From a bacterium (lineage in GTDB: Bacteria > SZUA-79 > Acidulodesulfobacterales > Acidulodesulfobacteraceae), in the NCBI GenBank assembly GCA_021803845.1, contig JAJZLA010000065.1:1-7645 (forward strand): DNA of 7,645 bases. Direction: 5' to 3'. Shown here one piece after another: positions 1 through 7,412 of this stretch; the stretch's first letter is position 1, and each line of letters begins with the position of its first letter. Position numbers and translations under genes: made by a program. Below the pieces are notes generated by a model that did not search any database, had not been told where the DNA came from, and saw nothing but the letters and a program-made list of their open reading frames with translations.

Positions 1-1
1 G

Positions 2-67
2 AAAATCCCAGGCGTAAGCGAAAATATTAAGTTTCTATGGCCGTCTTTTGAAGAATATTACGTTTAA
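2..67 (+). CDS. C-terminal end of an unidentified protein (partial)
   Basis: An open frame enters from the left edge and gives 21 codons before a TAA at 65-67. The other two plus-strand frames stop within the first 30 bases. The peptide ends in ...FLWPSFEEYYV, and its codon choice (GAA, AAT, GTA, GGC) resembles that of the genes downstream. It has no recognisable motif and I cannot name the family. Its stop codon touches the palindrome at 67-99, as expected if that palindrome terminates this gene. The piece is so short that chance cannot be excluded, so the coding call is tentative. Confidence 0.4.
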   Translation, partial: KIPGVSENIKFLWPSFEEYYV

Positions 68-99
68 TACGGGGACAGAATTGAATTCAGTCCCCGTAT
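67..99. repeat. Near-perfect GC-capped palindrome: terminator or REP-like element
   Basis: The ten bases ATACGGGGAC (67-76) are exactly reverse-complementary to GTCCCCGTAT (90-99). Inward of one A/A mismatch (77/89), bases 78-82 pair with 84-88 around the single base G83, so almost all of the 33 bases can fold into one hairpin. It follows directly on the stop of the upstream frame, which suits a rho-independent terminator, perhaps bidirectional. The downstream T-run is weak, however: TCTTGTTTT starts several bases after the stem. The form GGGGACAGAATT...GTCCCC also resembles, from memory, palindromes scattered near IS200-like REP-associated (RAYT) transposases in many genomes. The palindrome is seen directly, but its role is inferred. 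Confidence 0.7.
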
Positions 100-153
100 C
101 TGCTATCTTGTTTTATATCTCATAAAGAGTTAAAATTAATAAGCGGTCAATTT

Positions 154-182
154 TTAACGAAAAAAAATATCTTAGACATAAT
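154..182 (+). promoter_or_regulatory. Candidate sigma-70-type promoter upstream of radA
   Basis: TTAACG (154-159) matches TTGACA at four of six positions. It lies 17 bases before CATAAT (177-182), which matches TATAAT at five of six. Transcription would then start near 189-190 and give a roughly 30-base leader before the radA ATG at 220. This is the only -35/-10 pair with good spacing that I noticed between the palindrome and radA. The region is so AT-rich that chance matches are likely, so this is a weak prediction. Confidence 0.3.
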
Positions 183-219
183 ACGCGCTAAGGAAAATAT
201 TAATAACAGCTTATAAATA

Positions 220-1578
220 ATGTATAAATGCAAAAACTGCGGCGCCGTTTCTTTAAAATGGGTAGGAAGATGCCCTGAATGCCACAGTTTTAATACTATG
301 GAAGAAGTTATAACTGCGGAAAATACTCCTAAGATATTAAAGTTTAAAAAAACCCCCCCGCCTGTTTCGCCGGCTACGGTTTTAGACTGGCAAAATTTCA
401 ACAATATAGCAAGAATAGCAACCGGAATAAAAGAATTCGATTTATCGGTCGGTTCAGGACTCGTAGCAGGACAGAGCATACTTATAGGGGGAGAACCTGG
501 AATAGGAAAATCCACGCTTATGCTTCAAGTTGCCGAAAAAATTTCCCTGACGGGACTTAATACTTTATATATTTCCACCGAAGAATCGTTAAACCAGATT
601 ATTTTAAGAGCAAAAAGATTAAAAATAGATTCTAAATCCCTTTTTTTTCAAGCGCTTAACGATATTAACGAAATTTTATATTCTATAGAAAACGGAAATT
701 ACGGTTTTGTAATAATAGATTCGATTCAGCGCATAACTATTCCCCAGTCCGATTCGGCTTACGGCAGCGTCAACGGATTGAGGGAAATAGCCCATGAGAT
801 TACTTCGCTATGCCTGAAAAAAAATTGCGGAGTGTTTCTTGTATGCCATGTTACGAAAGAAGGCGGTTTTGCCGGACCAAAAACGTTGGAGCATATAGTC
901 GATACGGTTCTGTATTTTGATTCAAGTAAAAGAGATTCCTACAGGATTTTAAGATGTTATAAAAACAGGTTCGGTTCTACGGACGAAGTAGGAATATACG
1001 AAATGTCGGAAAACGGATTAAAAGGGGTTAAAAATCCGTCGGCTTATTTCACTTCCGAAAGACAGCCGGATTCGCCGGGTTCGGTTGTGGTGCCGTGTTT
1101 AGAAGGAACGAGGGCGATGCTGGTAGAAGTGCAGGCGCTTGTAGTTCCGTCTTATATGCCCGTTCCTAAAAGAGTTTGTCTCGGCATTGATTCCGGCAGG
1201 GTTTCTATTATTTCCGCGGTGCTGGAAAAAAAAGAAGGCATAAAACTTTCCTCAAAAGAAATTTACGTTAAAATATTCGGAGGCATAAACGTCCAGGAGC
1301 CTGCCGTCGATTTGCCGGTGGCACTTTCGATAACTTCGAGCTACTTGGAAAAACCGCTTCCCCCAAATTTCATAGCTTTTGGAGAGGTAGGATTAACCGG
1401 CGAAGTCAGGGGCGTCGCCAATCCTTCTGCAAGGATAAAAGAGGCGCTGAATATGGGTTTTTCCGATGTTTTGCTTCCTCAATCCAACGTTAAAGACGTA
1501 AAAGACGTTAAGGGAGTTTCCGCCATAAATCTTCATCCGTTAACAAAATTAAAAAAAATTATTGAATATTTAGTCTAA
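220..1578 (+). CDS. radA: DNA repair protein RadA (Sms), recombination ATPase
   Basis: RadA is a cytoplasmic RecA-like ATPase that helps RecA-driven strand exchange and branch migration during recombinational repair. The 452 residues match the usual length and show the full family order. An N-terminal zinc finger has Cys4, Cys7, Cys18 and Cys21. A Walker A loop GEPGIGKST lies at 91-99 and a Walker B strand FVIIDS at 163-168. The RadA signature KNRFG is at 248-252. A C-terminal Lon-protease-like domain spans about 285-452 and contains GEVGLTGEVR at 388-397. ATG at 220 is the first possible ATG start, because an in-frame TAA sits at 214-216. No Shine-Dalgarno lies at a normal distance; the nearest AAGGA (190-194) is 25 bases away. 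An A7C7 run just after the zinc finger encodes KKTPPP. It is probably the first gene of the run, 64 bp before the prenyl synthase. Identification is secure. Confidence 0.97.
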   Translation: MYKCKNCGAVSLKWVGRCPECHSFNTMEEVITAENTPKILKFKKTPPPVSPATVLDWQNFNNIARIATGIKEFDLSVGSGLVAGQSILIGGEPGIGKSTLMLQVAEKISLTGLNTLYISTEESLNQIILRAKRLKIDSKSLFFQALNDINEILYSIENGNYGFVIIDSIQRITIPQSDSAYGSVNGLREIAHEITSLCLKKNCGVFLVCHVTKEGGFAGPKTLEHIVDTVLYFDSSKRDSYRILRCYKNRFGSTDEVGIYEMSENGLKGVKNPSAYFTSERQPDSPGSVVVPCLEGTRAMLVEVQALVVPSYMPVPKRVCLGIDSGRVSIISAVLEKKEGIKLSSKEIYVKIFGGINVQEPAVDLPVALSITSSYLEKPLPPNFIAFGEVGLTGEVRGVANPSARIKEALNMGFSDVLLPQSNVKDVKDVKGVSAINLHPLTKLKKIIEYLV

Positions 1579-1642
1579 CTGAAATAAAATAAACGTCAGG
1601 CAGTTAATAAAAATAATTTAAAAAATAAAAAGAGAACCAATT

Positions 1643-2608
1643 TTGCAAAATATTTCTTTCGGCTATATAGAAAACGAATTAAAAAAAGTAGAAGAGCAGT
1701 TTGAAAAACACCTTATAACGGAAACTCCCTTAATACATAAGGTTGCCGAATACGTTATTTCAAGCGGCGGAAAAAGAATACGCCCTATACTTCTTATCGT
1801 AGCTTCAAAATTATGCAGTTACGACGGAGACGCCCATATTTCGCTTGCGGCGGTAATAGAATTTATTCATACGGCCACCTTGCTTCACGACGACGTCGTA
1901 GATAACGCTCCGTTAAGGAGGGGTAAGGCGTCCGCAAATACTATTTTCGGCAACGAAGCTGCCGTTCTTGTAGGGGATTATCTGTTTGCTAAATCTTTTA
2001 AAGTCTTGTCGGATATTAATAATATAAAAGTTATAAAGTCTTATTCCGACGCTACTACGCTTATGGCGGAGGGAGAAGTAAAAGAATTAGTTAAAACTGC
2101 GGATATAAAAACCTGCGAAAAAGATTATTTAGATATAATTATTAAAAAAACCGCCGTTCTTTTTGCATGCGCTTCCGAAGTCGGCGCCATAATTGCCGGG
2201 AAAGAAGAATGCGCAAAAAAACTTTACGATTACGGTTTGAATATAGGAATTGCTTTTCAGCTTATGGACGATGCCTTAGACTATATTTCGGATAAAGAAT
2301 TCGGTAAATTTATAGGCAACGATTTAAAAGAAGGAAAACTCACGCTTCCGCTGATACATGCCATAGAAAGGGCAAATAAAGACGAAAAAGAAATTATTAC
2401 GAATATAATTTACAAAAAGAAGCTCGCATCCAAGGACCTTAAAACGGTTTTGTCTTTGGTTAAAAGCTACGGTTCTATCGACTATACTATATCGAAGGCA
2501 AAAGATGCAATAAAAAAAGCAAAAAAGAATCTCGACATATTTCCGGACTCAAAATATAAAAACAGTTTAATCGATATTGCAGATTATATAATAGACAGAA
2601 AATTATAA
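1643..2608 (+). CDS. ispB: Long-chain polyprenyl diphosphate synthase (octaprenyl type)
   Basis: This enzyme extends farnesyl diphosphate with isopentenyl diphosphate units in trans to make the long prenyl tail of respiratory quinones. The 321 residues carry GGKRIRP at 42-48, the first Asp-rich motif DDVVD at 83-87 followed by LRRG at 91-94, and the second Asp-rich motif DDALD at 209-213. GNDLKEGKLTLPL lies further on, at 225-237. Small residues (Ala78, Thr79) lie four and five places before the first Asp-rich motif. In this family that fits a long-chain product rather than a C15 or C20 one, and the block FIHTATLLHDDVVD closely resembles E. coli IspB. The exact chain length cannot be read, so a heptaprenyl or nonaprenyl product is equally possible. 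The start is TTG, with a weak AGAG (1631-1634) eight bases upstream. lysA begins three bases after the stop. Confidence 0.93.
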   Translation: MQNISFGYIENELKKVEEQFEKHLITETPLIHKVAEYVISSGGKRIRPILLIVASKLCSYDGDAHISLAAVIEFIHTATLLHDDVVDNAPLRRGKASANTIFGNEAAVLVGDYLFAKSFKVLSDINNIKVIKSYSDATTLMAEGEVKELVKTADIKTCEKDYLDIIIKKTAVLFACASEVGAIIAGKEECAKKLYDYGLNIGIAFQLMDDALDYISDKEFGKFIGNDLKEGKLTLPLIHAIERANKDEKEIITNIIYKKKLASKDLKTVLSLVKSYGSIDYTISKAKDAIKKAKKNLDIFPDSKYKNSLIDIADYIIDRKL

Positions 2609-2611
2609 CTG

Positions 2612-3865
2612 ATGAACGACTTTATTTTTAAAGAAAACGAACTTTATTGCGAAGACGTGCCCGTTAAGGAAATTGCCGTAAGCGTAGGAACGCCGTTTTA
2701 CCTATATTCTCTGGCTACTTTAAGGAGGCATTTTAGCGTTTTCGACGAAAGTTCCAGGGTTTTAAATTCTTTAGTATGCTACAGCGTTAAAGCTAATTCA
2801 AACATCGCTATACTTAATTTTTTATTTAAAATGGGCTGGGGCGCCGATATAGTCTCCGGAGGAGAACTTTTCAGGGCAATTAAAGCGGGCGTAGATACCG
2901 GAAAAGTGGTGTATTCCGGCGTAGGAAAGACTGAAGCCGAAATAGAATATGCGATCAAATCTAATATTCTTATGTTTAACGTAGAATCCCTGCCCGAAGT
3001 TTTTCTCATCGATAAAGTAGCCGGCAGGTTAAATACTAAAGCAGGAATATCTTTCAGGATAAACCCTAACGTCGATCCTAAAACGCATCCTTATATATCT
3101 ACCGGCCTTAAGAAAAATAAATTCGGTATAAGCATAAAACATGCTGTTTCGGCGTATGAAACGGCAAAGGAATTGAAAAATATAGACGTAATAGGCTTAG
3201 ACTGCCATATAGGCTCTCAGTTAACCGAAATATCGCCGTTTAAGGATGCCGTAGAAATAATAAAGGAACTTCTCGACAGAATTACCGCTAAAGGTTTCGA
3301 CATTAAATATCTGGACCTTGGAGGCGGACTCGGCATAACTTACGAAAATGAAATGCCTCCGCATCCGTCCACTTATATGAATTCTATTAAAAATATCCTA
3401 AAAAATTACGGCGGGAAGGTTATTTTCGAACCGGGCAGATTAATAGCCGGAAACAGCGGAATATTCGTCGCTAAAGTTACATACGTCAAAGATACCGGAA
3501 GCAAAAACTTTATAATAACCGACGGCGGCATGAACGATTTAATCAGGCCTGCTTTATATGAGGCATATCATGAAATTGTTCCGGTTATAAAGAAAGAAGG
3601 GCATAAAATTAAAGCCGATATAGTAGGACCTATATGCGAATCCGCCGATTTTTTCGGAAAAGACAGAGTTTTAAATTCGGTTTCGGAGGGGGATTTAATC
3701 GCGGTATTCAGCGCAGGCGCTTACGGTTTTTCGATGTCTTCCAACTATAATTCAAGACCCAGGGCGGCAGAAGTACTCGTCGATAAAGATAAATTTTATA
3801 TAATTAGAAACCGCGAAACATATGCGGATTTAATAGATAAAGAAATTATACCGGAAAGGAGTTAA
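2612..3865 (+). CDS. lysA: Diaminopimelate decarboxylase
   Basis: LysA is a pyridoxal-phosphate enzyme that decarboxylates meso-diaminopimelate to L-lysine, the last step of lysine synthesis. The 417 residues show the fold-III decarboxylase layout. The N-terminal barrel carries the PLP lysine Lys60 in YSVKAN, His199 in DCHIGSQ, the phosphate-binding glycine loop DLGGGLG at 235-241, and EPGR at 273-276. The C-terminal part has the catalytic Cys342 in GPICESAD and Tyr371 in AGAYGFSMSS. The ATG at 2612 gives the family's usual N-terminus (LYCEDVP, then GTPFYLYS). No Shine-Dalgarno is visible before it, so translation may depend on coupling to the prenyl synthase, whose stop is three bases upstream. 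Related fold-III decarboxylases, such as carboxynorspermidine decarboxylase, are less likely given the motifs and the adjacent dapA and dapB. Confidence 0.96.
   Translation: MNDFIFKENELYCEDVPVKEIAVSVGTPFYLYSLATLRRHFSVFDESSRVLNSLVCYSVKANSNIAILNFLFKMGWGADIVSGGELFRAIKAGVDTGKVVYSGVGKTEAEIEYAIKSNILMFNVESLPEVFLIDKVAGRLNTKAGISFRINPNVDPKTHPYISTGLKKNKFGISIKHAVSAYETAKELKNIDVIGLDCHIGSQLTEISPFKDAVEIIKELLDRITAKGFDIKYLDLGGGLGITYENEMPPHPSTYMNSIKNILKNYGGKVIFEPGRLIAGNSGIFVAKVTYVKDTGSKNFIITDGGMNDLIRPALYEAYHEIVPVIKKEGHKIKADIVGPICESADFFGKDRVLNSVSEGDLIAVFSAGAYGFSMSSNYNSRPRAAEVLVDKDKFYIIRNRETYADLIDKEIIPERS
3855..3861 (+). promoter_or_regulatory. Strong Shine-Dalgarno site of dapA
   Basis: AAAGGAG lies within the last codons of lysA, six bases before the dapA ATG. 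It is the only canonical Shine-Dalgarno in front of any of the seven gene starts in this window, and it fixes the dapA start without ambiguity. Confidence 0.85.
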
Positions 3866-3867
3866 AT

Positions 3868-4743
3868 ATGTTTAAAGGAGTTTTTACCGCAATAGTAACG
3901 CCTTTTAAAGGCGGCAAAATAGACGAAAAAGCGCTTAGAAAGCTGATAGAATTTCAGATAGAAAACGGAGCGGCGGGAATAGTGGCTTGCGGAAGTACCG
4001 GCGAATCTGCGACGCTTTCGTTTGAGGAACATATAGACGTTATTAGGATTGCGGCTGAAGCGGCGGAAGGCAAAATTAAAGTTATAGCCGGAACCGGTTC
4101 TAATAATACGGTGGAAGCCGTTCATCTTGCAAAGGCTGCAGAAAAGTTTAAAATAGACGGACATTTGCAAATTACTCCTTATTATAATAAACCTACGCAG
4201 GAGGGGCTTTTCCTTCACTTTAAAACGGTAGCCGCAAATTGTTCCAAACCTGTAATTCTTTATAACGTTCCTACGAGGACGGCCGTCAATATTCTTGCCG
4301 AAACGGTGTTAAGACTTGCCGAAATAGACAATATAACCGGCATTAAAGAAGCAAGCGGTTCTTTGGAGCAGGCAACGGCGATTTTGAGAAAAGCGCCTGA
4401 GAAATTTTGCGTTTTATCCGGCGATGATGCGCTTACTCTTCCGATAATTGCCGTAGGAGGCCACGGCGTTATCTCGACGGTTTCAAATGTTGCGCCTAAA
4501 GATATGTCTCTTATGGCGGATTATGCGTTAAAAGGAGACCTGAAATCTGCAAGAAAGCTTAATTTTAAACTGCTTCCGCTTATTCATGCAATGTTTATAG
4601 AAACTAATCCTATACCGGTAAAAAAAGCTTTAAACATAATGGGATTTATAGAAAATGAAATTAGACTGCCTTTATCGGAAGCATCCGGCGGCAGCATAGA
4701 TAAGATAAAAACAGCCTTAAAAGAATACGGGATATTGCAATAA
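3868..4743 (+). CDS. dapA: 4-hydroxy-tetrahydrodipicolinate synthase
   Basis: DapA condenses pyruvate with L-aspartate semialdehyde, the committed step towards diaminopimelate and lysine. The 291 residues match the family length. Lys160 in GIKEASG is the Schiff-base lysine. Tyr132 and Arg137 lie in LYNVPTRT, and Tyr106 in TPYYNKP. The pyruvate-binding loop reads GSTGES at 42-47, so Ser43 stands where E. coli DapA has catalytic Thr44; the hydroxyl is kept. The start has the only strong Shine-Dalgarno in the cluster, two bases after the lysA stop falls between site and start. The stop TAA shares one base with the dapB ATG (TAATG). Other members of the NAL-type lyase superfamily share the fold, but the residues and the neighbouring lysA and dapB support DapA. 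Confidence 0.97.
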   Translation: MFKGVFTAIVTPFKGGKIDEKALRKLIEFQIENGAAGIVACGSTGESATLSFEEHIDVIRIAAEAAEGKIKVIAGTGSNNTVEAVHLAKAAEKFKIDGHLQITPYYNKPTQEGLFLHFKTVAANCSKPVILYNVPTRTAVNILAETVLRLAEIDNITGIKEASGSLEQATAILRKAPEKFCVLSGDDALTLPIIAVGGHGVISTVSNVAPKDMSLMADYALKGDLKSARKLNFKLLPLIHAMFIETNPIPVKKALNIMGFIENEIRLPLSEASGGSIDKIKTALKEYGILQ

Positions 4744-5588
4744 TGGAAAAAACGGGTATAATAGTTTGCGGAAGTCAAGGAAGAATGGGGAATACGATAA
4801 TCTCCGTTCTTTCGGATTATTCGGATTTATTATTTATAGGCGGCGTAGATTCAAATTACGCCGCGGATAAAACAACCGTTTCGCCGTTTAAAGATTTAGC
4901 CGAATTAGAAATTAATAAAGTTTCAGCCGGAAAATTTTTAACTTTAAAAGAAGCTCTTCATTTAACCGCCGCAATTAAGAAAAAAGTCGTTATAGATTTC
5001 ACGTCTAAAAGCGCATCTTTGATACATGCGGAAGAGGCGGCGCTTTATAATGTTCCTATCGTTATCGGTTCTACCGGATTTTCGGAAAACGATTTAAAAA
5101 CGGTAGAAGATTACGGAAAGCGTATTCCGATAGTGCTGTCCGGCAATATGAGCTTAGGAATTAACGTGTTAATGAATATCGTATATGATGCATCCAAATA
5201 TCTTGGGATAAATTACGACTGCGAAATAATAGAAATGCACCATAAAAAGAAAAAGGACGCTCCAAGCGGAACTGCTAAAATGCTTGCGGAATCGGTAGCT
5301 AAACAGAGGCATATAGAGCTTGCGGAAAAAGCCGTTTACGGCAGGTGCGGAGACGTAGGAGAAAGAAAAAAAGACGAAATAGGCATATTTTCGGTAAGAG
5401 CCGGAGATATAATAGGAGAACACAAGGTAATATTTGCCGGAAACGAAGAAATAATCGAAATTACGCATAAGGCAGTATCCAGAAATAATTTTGCGCGGGG
5501 CGCAATTAAAGCGGCCGTATGGCTTAGCGAGAAAAATAAAGGATTTTACGATATGAGAGACGTTTTGGGGTTGAACAAATATGAATAA
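4743..5588 (+). CDS. dapB: 4-hydroxy-tetrahydrodipicolinate reductase
   Basis: DapB reduces the DapA product to tetrahydrodipicolinate with NAD(P)H. The 281 residues contain the N-terminal dinucleotide loop GSQGRMG at 10-16 and a GSTGF strand end at 109-113. The family signature [18 protein letters not shown] is at 161-178, with catalytic His166 and Lys170. The second Rossmann strand ends in VDSN (35-38), which has an acidic residue and no arginine where E. coli has Glu-Arg. This hints at NADH use but does not prove it. The start overlaps the dapA stop by one base and has no clear Shine-Dalgarno, which suggests re-initiation by terminating ribosomes. The last eight bases overlap pyrG. An LL-diaminopimelate aminotransferase gene, often next in related clusters, is absent here. 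Confidence 0.96.
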   Translation: MEKTGIIVCGSQGRMGNTIISVLSDYSDLLFIGGVDSNYAADKTTVSPFKDLAELEINKVSAGKFLTLKEALHLTAAIKKKVVIDFTSKSASLIHAEEAALYNVPIVIGSTGFSENDLKTVEDYGKRIPIVLSGNMSLGINVLMNIVYDASKYLGINYDCEIIEMHHKKKKDAPSGTAKMLAESVAKQRHIELAEKAVYGRCGDVGERKKDEIGIFSVRAGDIIGEHKVIFAGNEEIIEITHKAVSRNNFARGAIKAAVWLSEKNKGFYDMRDVLGLNKYE

Positions 5589-7362
5589 GACAAAGTATAT
5601 ATTTATAACAGGCGGCGTAGTTTCAAGTCTCGGCAAGGGTATAGCCGCTTCATCGATAGGAGCCCTTTTGGAAGCAAGGGGGCTTAATATCACTATGCAG
5701 AAGCTTGACCCATATATAAACGTCGATCCCGGAACTATGAATCCTTTTCAGCACGGAGAGGTTTTCGTTACCGACGACGGAGCCGAAACGGACCTGGATC
5801 TCGGCCATTACGAAAGATTTACGTCGCTTTCTCTTACGAAGAAGAACAATTTAACAAGCGGACAGGCTTACGATGCCGTTATAAGCAACGAAAGAAAGGG
5901 GGCTTATCTCGGCAAAACCGTTCAGGTAATTCCTCATATAACAGACGAAATAAAAAAAAGAATAATCGAAGCTTCTGAAGGCAAAGACGTTGCGATTATA
6001 GAAATAGGCGGAACCGTAGGCGACATAGAAAGCCTTCCTTTTCTTGAGGCTATAAGACAGTTTAAATTAGACAAGGGCAAAGACGACGTTCTTTATATTC
6101 ATTTAACCTTAGTTCCGTTTATAAAAACTGCAGACGAGCTTAAAACCAAACCGACCCAGCATTCCGTTAAAGAATTGAGGGCTATAGGCATAGAACCTTC
6201 GATTATAATATGCAGGGCGGACAGGGTTTTGCCGCAGGATATAAGGGAAAAAATAGCTCTTTTCTGCAACGTCGAAGCAGATGCGGTTATTACAGCTAAA
6301 GACGAAGAAAGCATTTACGACGTTCCTCTTTCCCTTCACGAAGAAAAACTCGATTCCAAAATAATAGAATACTTAAATATATGGGCTAAGTCTCCGGATT
6401 TAAACGCATGGACGAATATATCCAATACTTTAAAAACGCTTAAAAATTTAGTTACTATAGCCGTCGTAGGAAAATACGTAAATCTTAAAGAATCTTATAA
6501 AAGCTTAAACGAGAGCCTCATTCACGGGGGTCTTGCCAATAACGTAAGCGTAAATATAAAATATATTAATTCCGAAGATTTAGAAGGAGACGACTGGAAG
6601 GATAATCTTAAAGAATTGGAAGGATGTTCCGGTATCCTGGTTCCGGGCGGTTTTGGTTCCCGCGGCATTAGCGGCATGCTGAGGGCAATTAATTATGCCA
6701 GGATCAACAATATTCCTTATTTTGGAATATGCCTCGGAATGCAGCTTATGACTGTAGAATATGCAAGAAACGTGCTGGGGTTGAAAGATGCGAATTCTTA
6801 CGAATTCGACGAAATTACGCCGGATCCGGTAATCAGCATAATGGACGATCAGAAAGATATCGGCAATATGGGCGGAACTATGAGATTAGGCGCATATCCA
6901 TGCGTAATATCTAAAAATACGCTTGCTTATCAAATTTATTATAAAAACAATAAAAAATATCCGGCTAACAATAAAAACTGCGTAAAGTTGAATCATGACG
7001 GAAACATTATTATAAGCGAAAGACACAGGCACAGATTTGAATTTAACAATAAATACAGGGAAAAATTTAAAACTTCCGGTTTTGTTTTTTCGGGTACGTC
7101 TCCCGATGATAAACTTATAGAAATTTGCGAGATTAAAGACCATCCATGGTATATAGGGTGCCAGTTTCATCCTGAATTTAAATCTTCTCCGCTTTATCCT
7201 CATCCGTTGTTCAGGGAATTTATTGCGGCTGCGGTTAAATATTCGAATAATTTATTATCGATTCAGCCTAAGGTTAAAGTAAAGATTAAATCCAAGCATA
7301 CGGCGAAAGCCGCCGATAAAGCGATTAAACATAAAAGGAAAAGCAAAAACACCCCAGTTTAA
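5581..7362 (+). CDS. pyrG: CTP synthase (glutamine-hydrolysing)
   Basis: PyrG aminates UTP to CTP using ATP and ammonia from glutamine. The N-terminal synthetase domain (about 1-268) carries the P-loop SSLGKG at 15-20. Its magnesium-site residues Asp73 (in [12 protein letters not shown]) and Glu141 (in [12 protein letters not shown]) match E. coli Asp72 and Glu140. The C-terminal class I glutamine amidotransferase has the oxyanion loop PGGFGSRG (355-362), nucleophile Cys384 in GICLGMQ, and His530 and Glu532 in QFHPEF. At 593 residues it is about 50 longer than E. coli PyrG. The excess is an Asn/Lys-rich insertion of about 20 residues before ERHRHR (480-485) and a Lys-rich tail from about residue 558. 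The start overlaps dapB by eight bases; GGGG (5567-5570), ten bases upstream, could serve as a weak ribosome site. Pairing with kdsA suits CTP use in Kdo activation. Confidence 0.97.
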   Translation: MNKTKYIFITGGVVSSLGKGIAASSIGALLEARGLNITMQKLDPYINVDPGTMNPFQHGEVFVTDDGAETDLDLGHYERFTSLSLTKKNNLTSGQAYDAVISNERKGAYLGKTVQVIPHITDEIKKRIIEASEGKDVAIIEIGGTVGDIESLPFLEAIRQFKLDKGKDDVLYIHLTLVPFIKTADELKTKPTQHSVKELRAIGIEPSIIICRADRVLPQDIREKIALFCNVEADAVITAKDEESIYDVPLSLHEEKLDSKIIEYLNIWAKSPDLNAWTNISNTLKTLKNLVTIAVVGKYVNLKESYKSLNESLIHGGLANNVSVNIKYINSEDLEGDDWKDNLKELEGCSGILVPGGFGSRGISGMLRAINYARINNIPYFGICLGMQLMTVEYARNVLGLKDANSYEFDEITPDPVISIMDDQKDIGNMGGTMRLGAYPCVISKNTLAYQIYYKNNKKYPANNKNCVKLNHDGNIIISERHRHRFEFNNKYREKFKTSGFVFSGTSPDDKLIEICEIKDHPWYIGCQFHPEFKSSPLYPHPLFREFIAAAVKYSNNLLSIQPKVKVKIKSKHTAKAADKAIKHKRKSKNTPV

Positions 7363-7412
7363 AATATTATTCAAATTTTTCCGCATTTTCACATTAATTA
7401 AAATTTAACGAT

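Noticed and set aside
147..515. Minus-strand open frame opposite the radA start
   Set aside because: It lies mostly antisense to the conserved zinc-finger and Walker A region of radA, shows no family motif, and its composition follows from radA codons.
1488..1514. Short internal repeat in radA (VKDVKDVKG)
   Set aside because: Only two imperfect 9-base units occur within a variable stretch of the Lon-like domain; this is too small to mean anything.
1579..1642. Possible internal promoter before the prenyl synthase
   Set aside because: The 64 bases are almost entirely A/T. Several TAATAA-like -10 matches occur, but none has a credible -35 at the right spacing.
3862..4218. Minus-strand open frame opposite dapA
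   Set aside because: It lies fully within the securely identified dapA; the Arg/Phe-rich, low-complexity product looks like a complement of Lys/Glu-rich codons.
5169..5693. 174-codon minus-strand open frame spanning the dapB/pyrG overlap
   Set aside because: It is long, but it lies antisense to the DapB signature and the PyrG P-loop. It is Tyr/Phe/Ser-rich without known motifs, as expected of a shadow frame in AT-rich DNA.
6729..6914. Short plus-strand frame inside pyrG
   Set aside because: It is out of frame over the amidotransferase nucleophile region, has no ribosome site, and its product is Arg-rich with no motif.
6886..7203. Minus-strand frame opposite the PyrG amidotransferase domain
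   Set aside because: It covers the conserved ERHRHR and HPE coding region and has no recognisable domain or upstream signal.
7361..7380. Possible terminator after pyrG (AAAATATT...AAATTTTT)
   Set aside because: The pairing is purely A-T and irregular with no GC stem, so a stable terminator hairpin is not supported.
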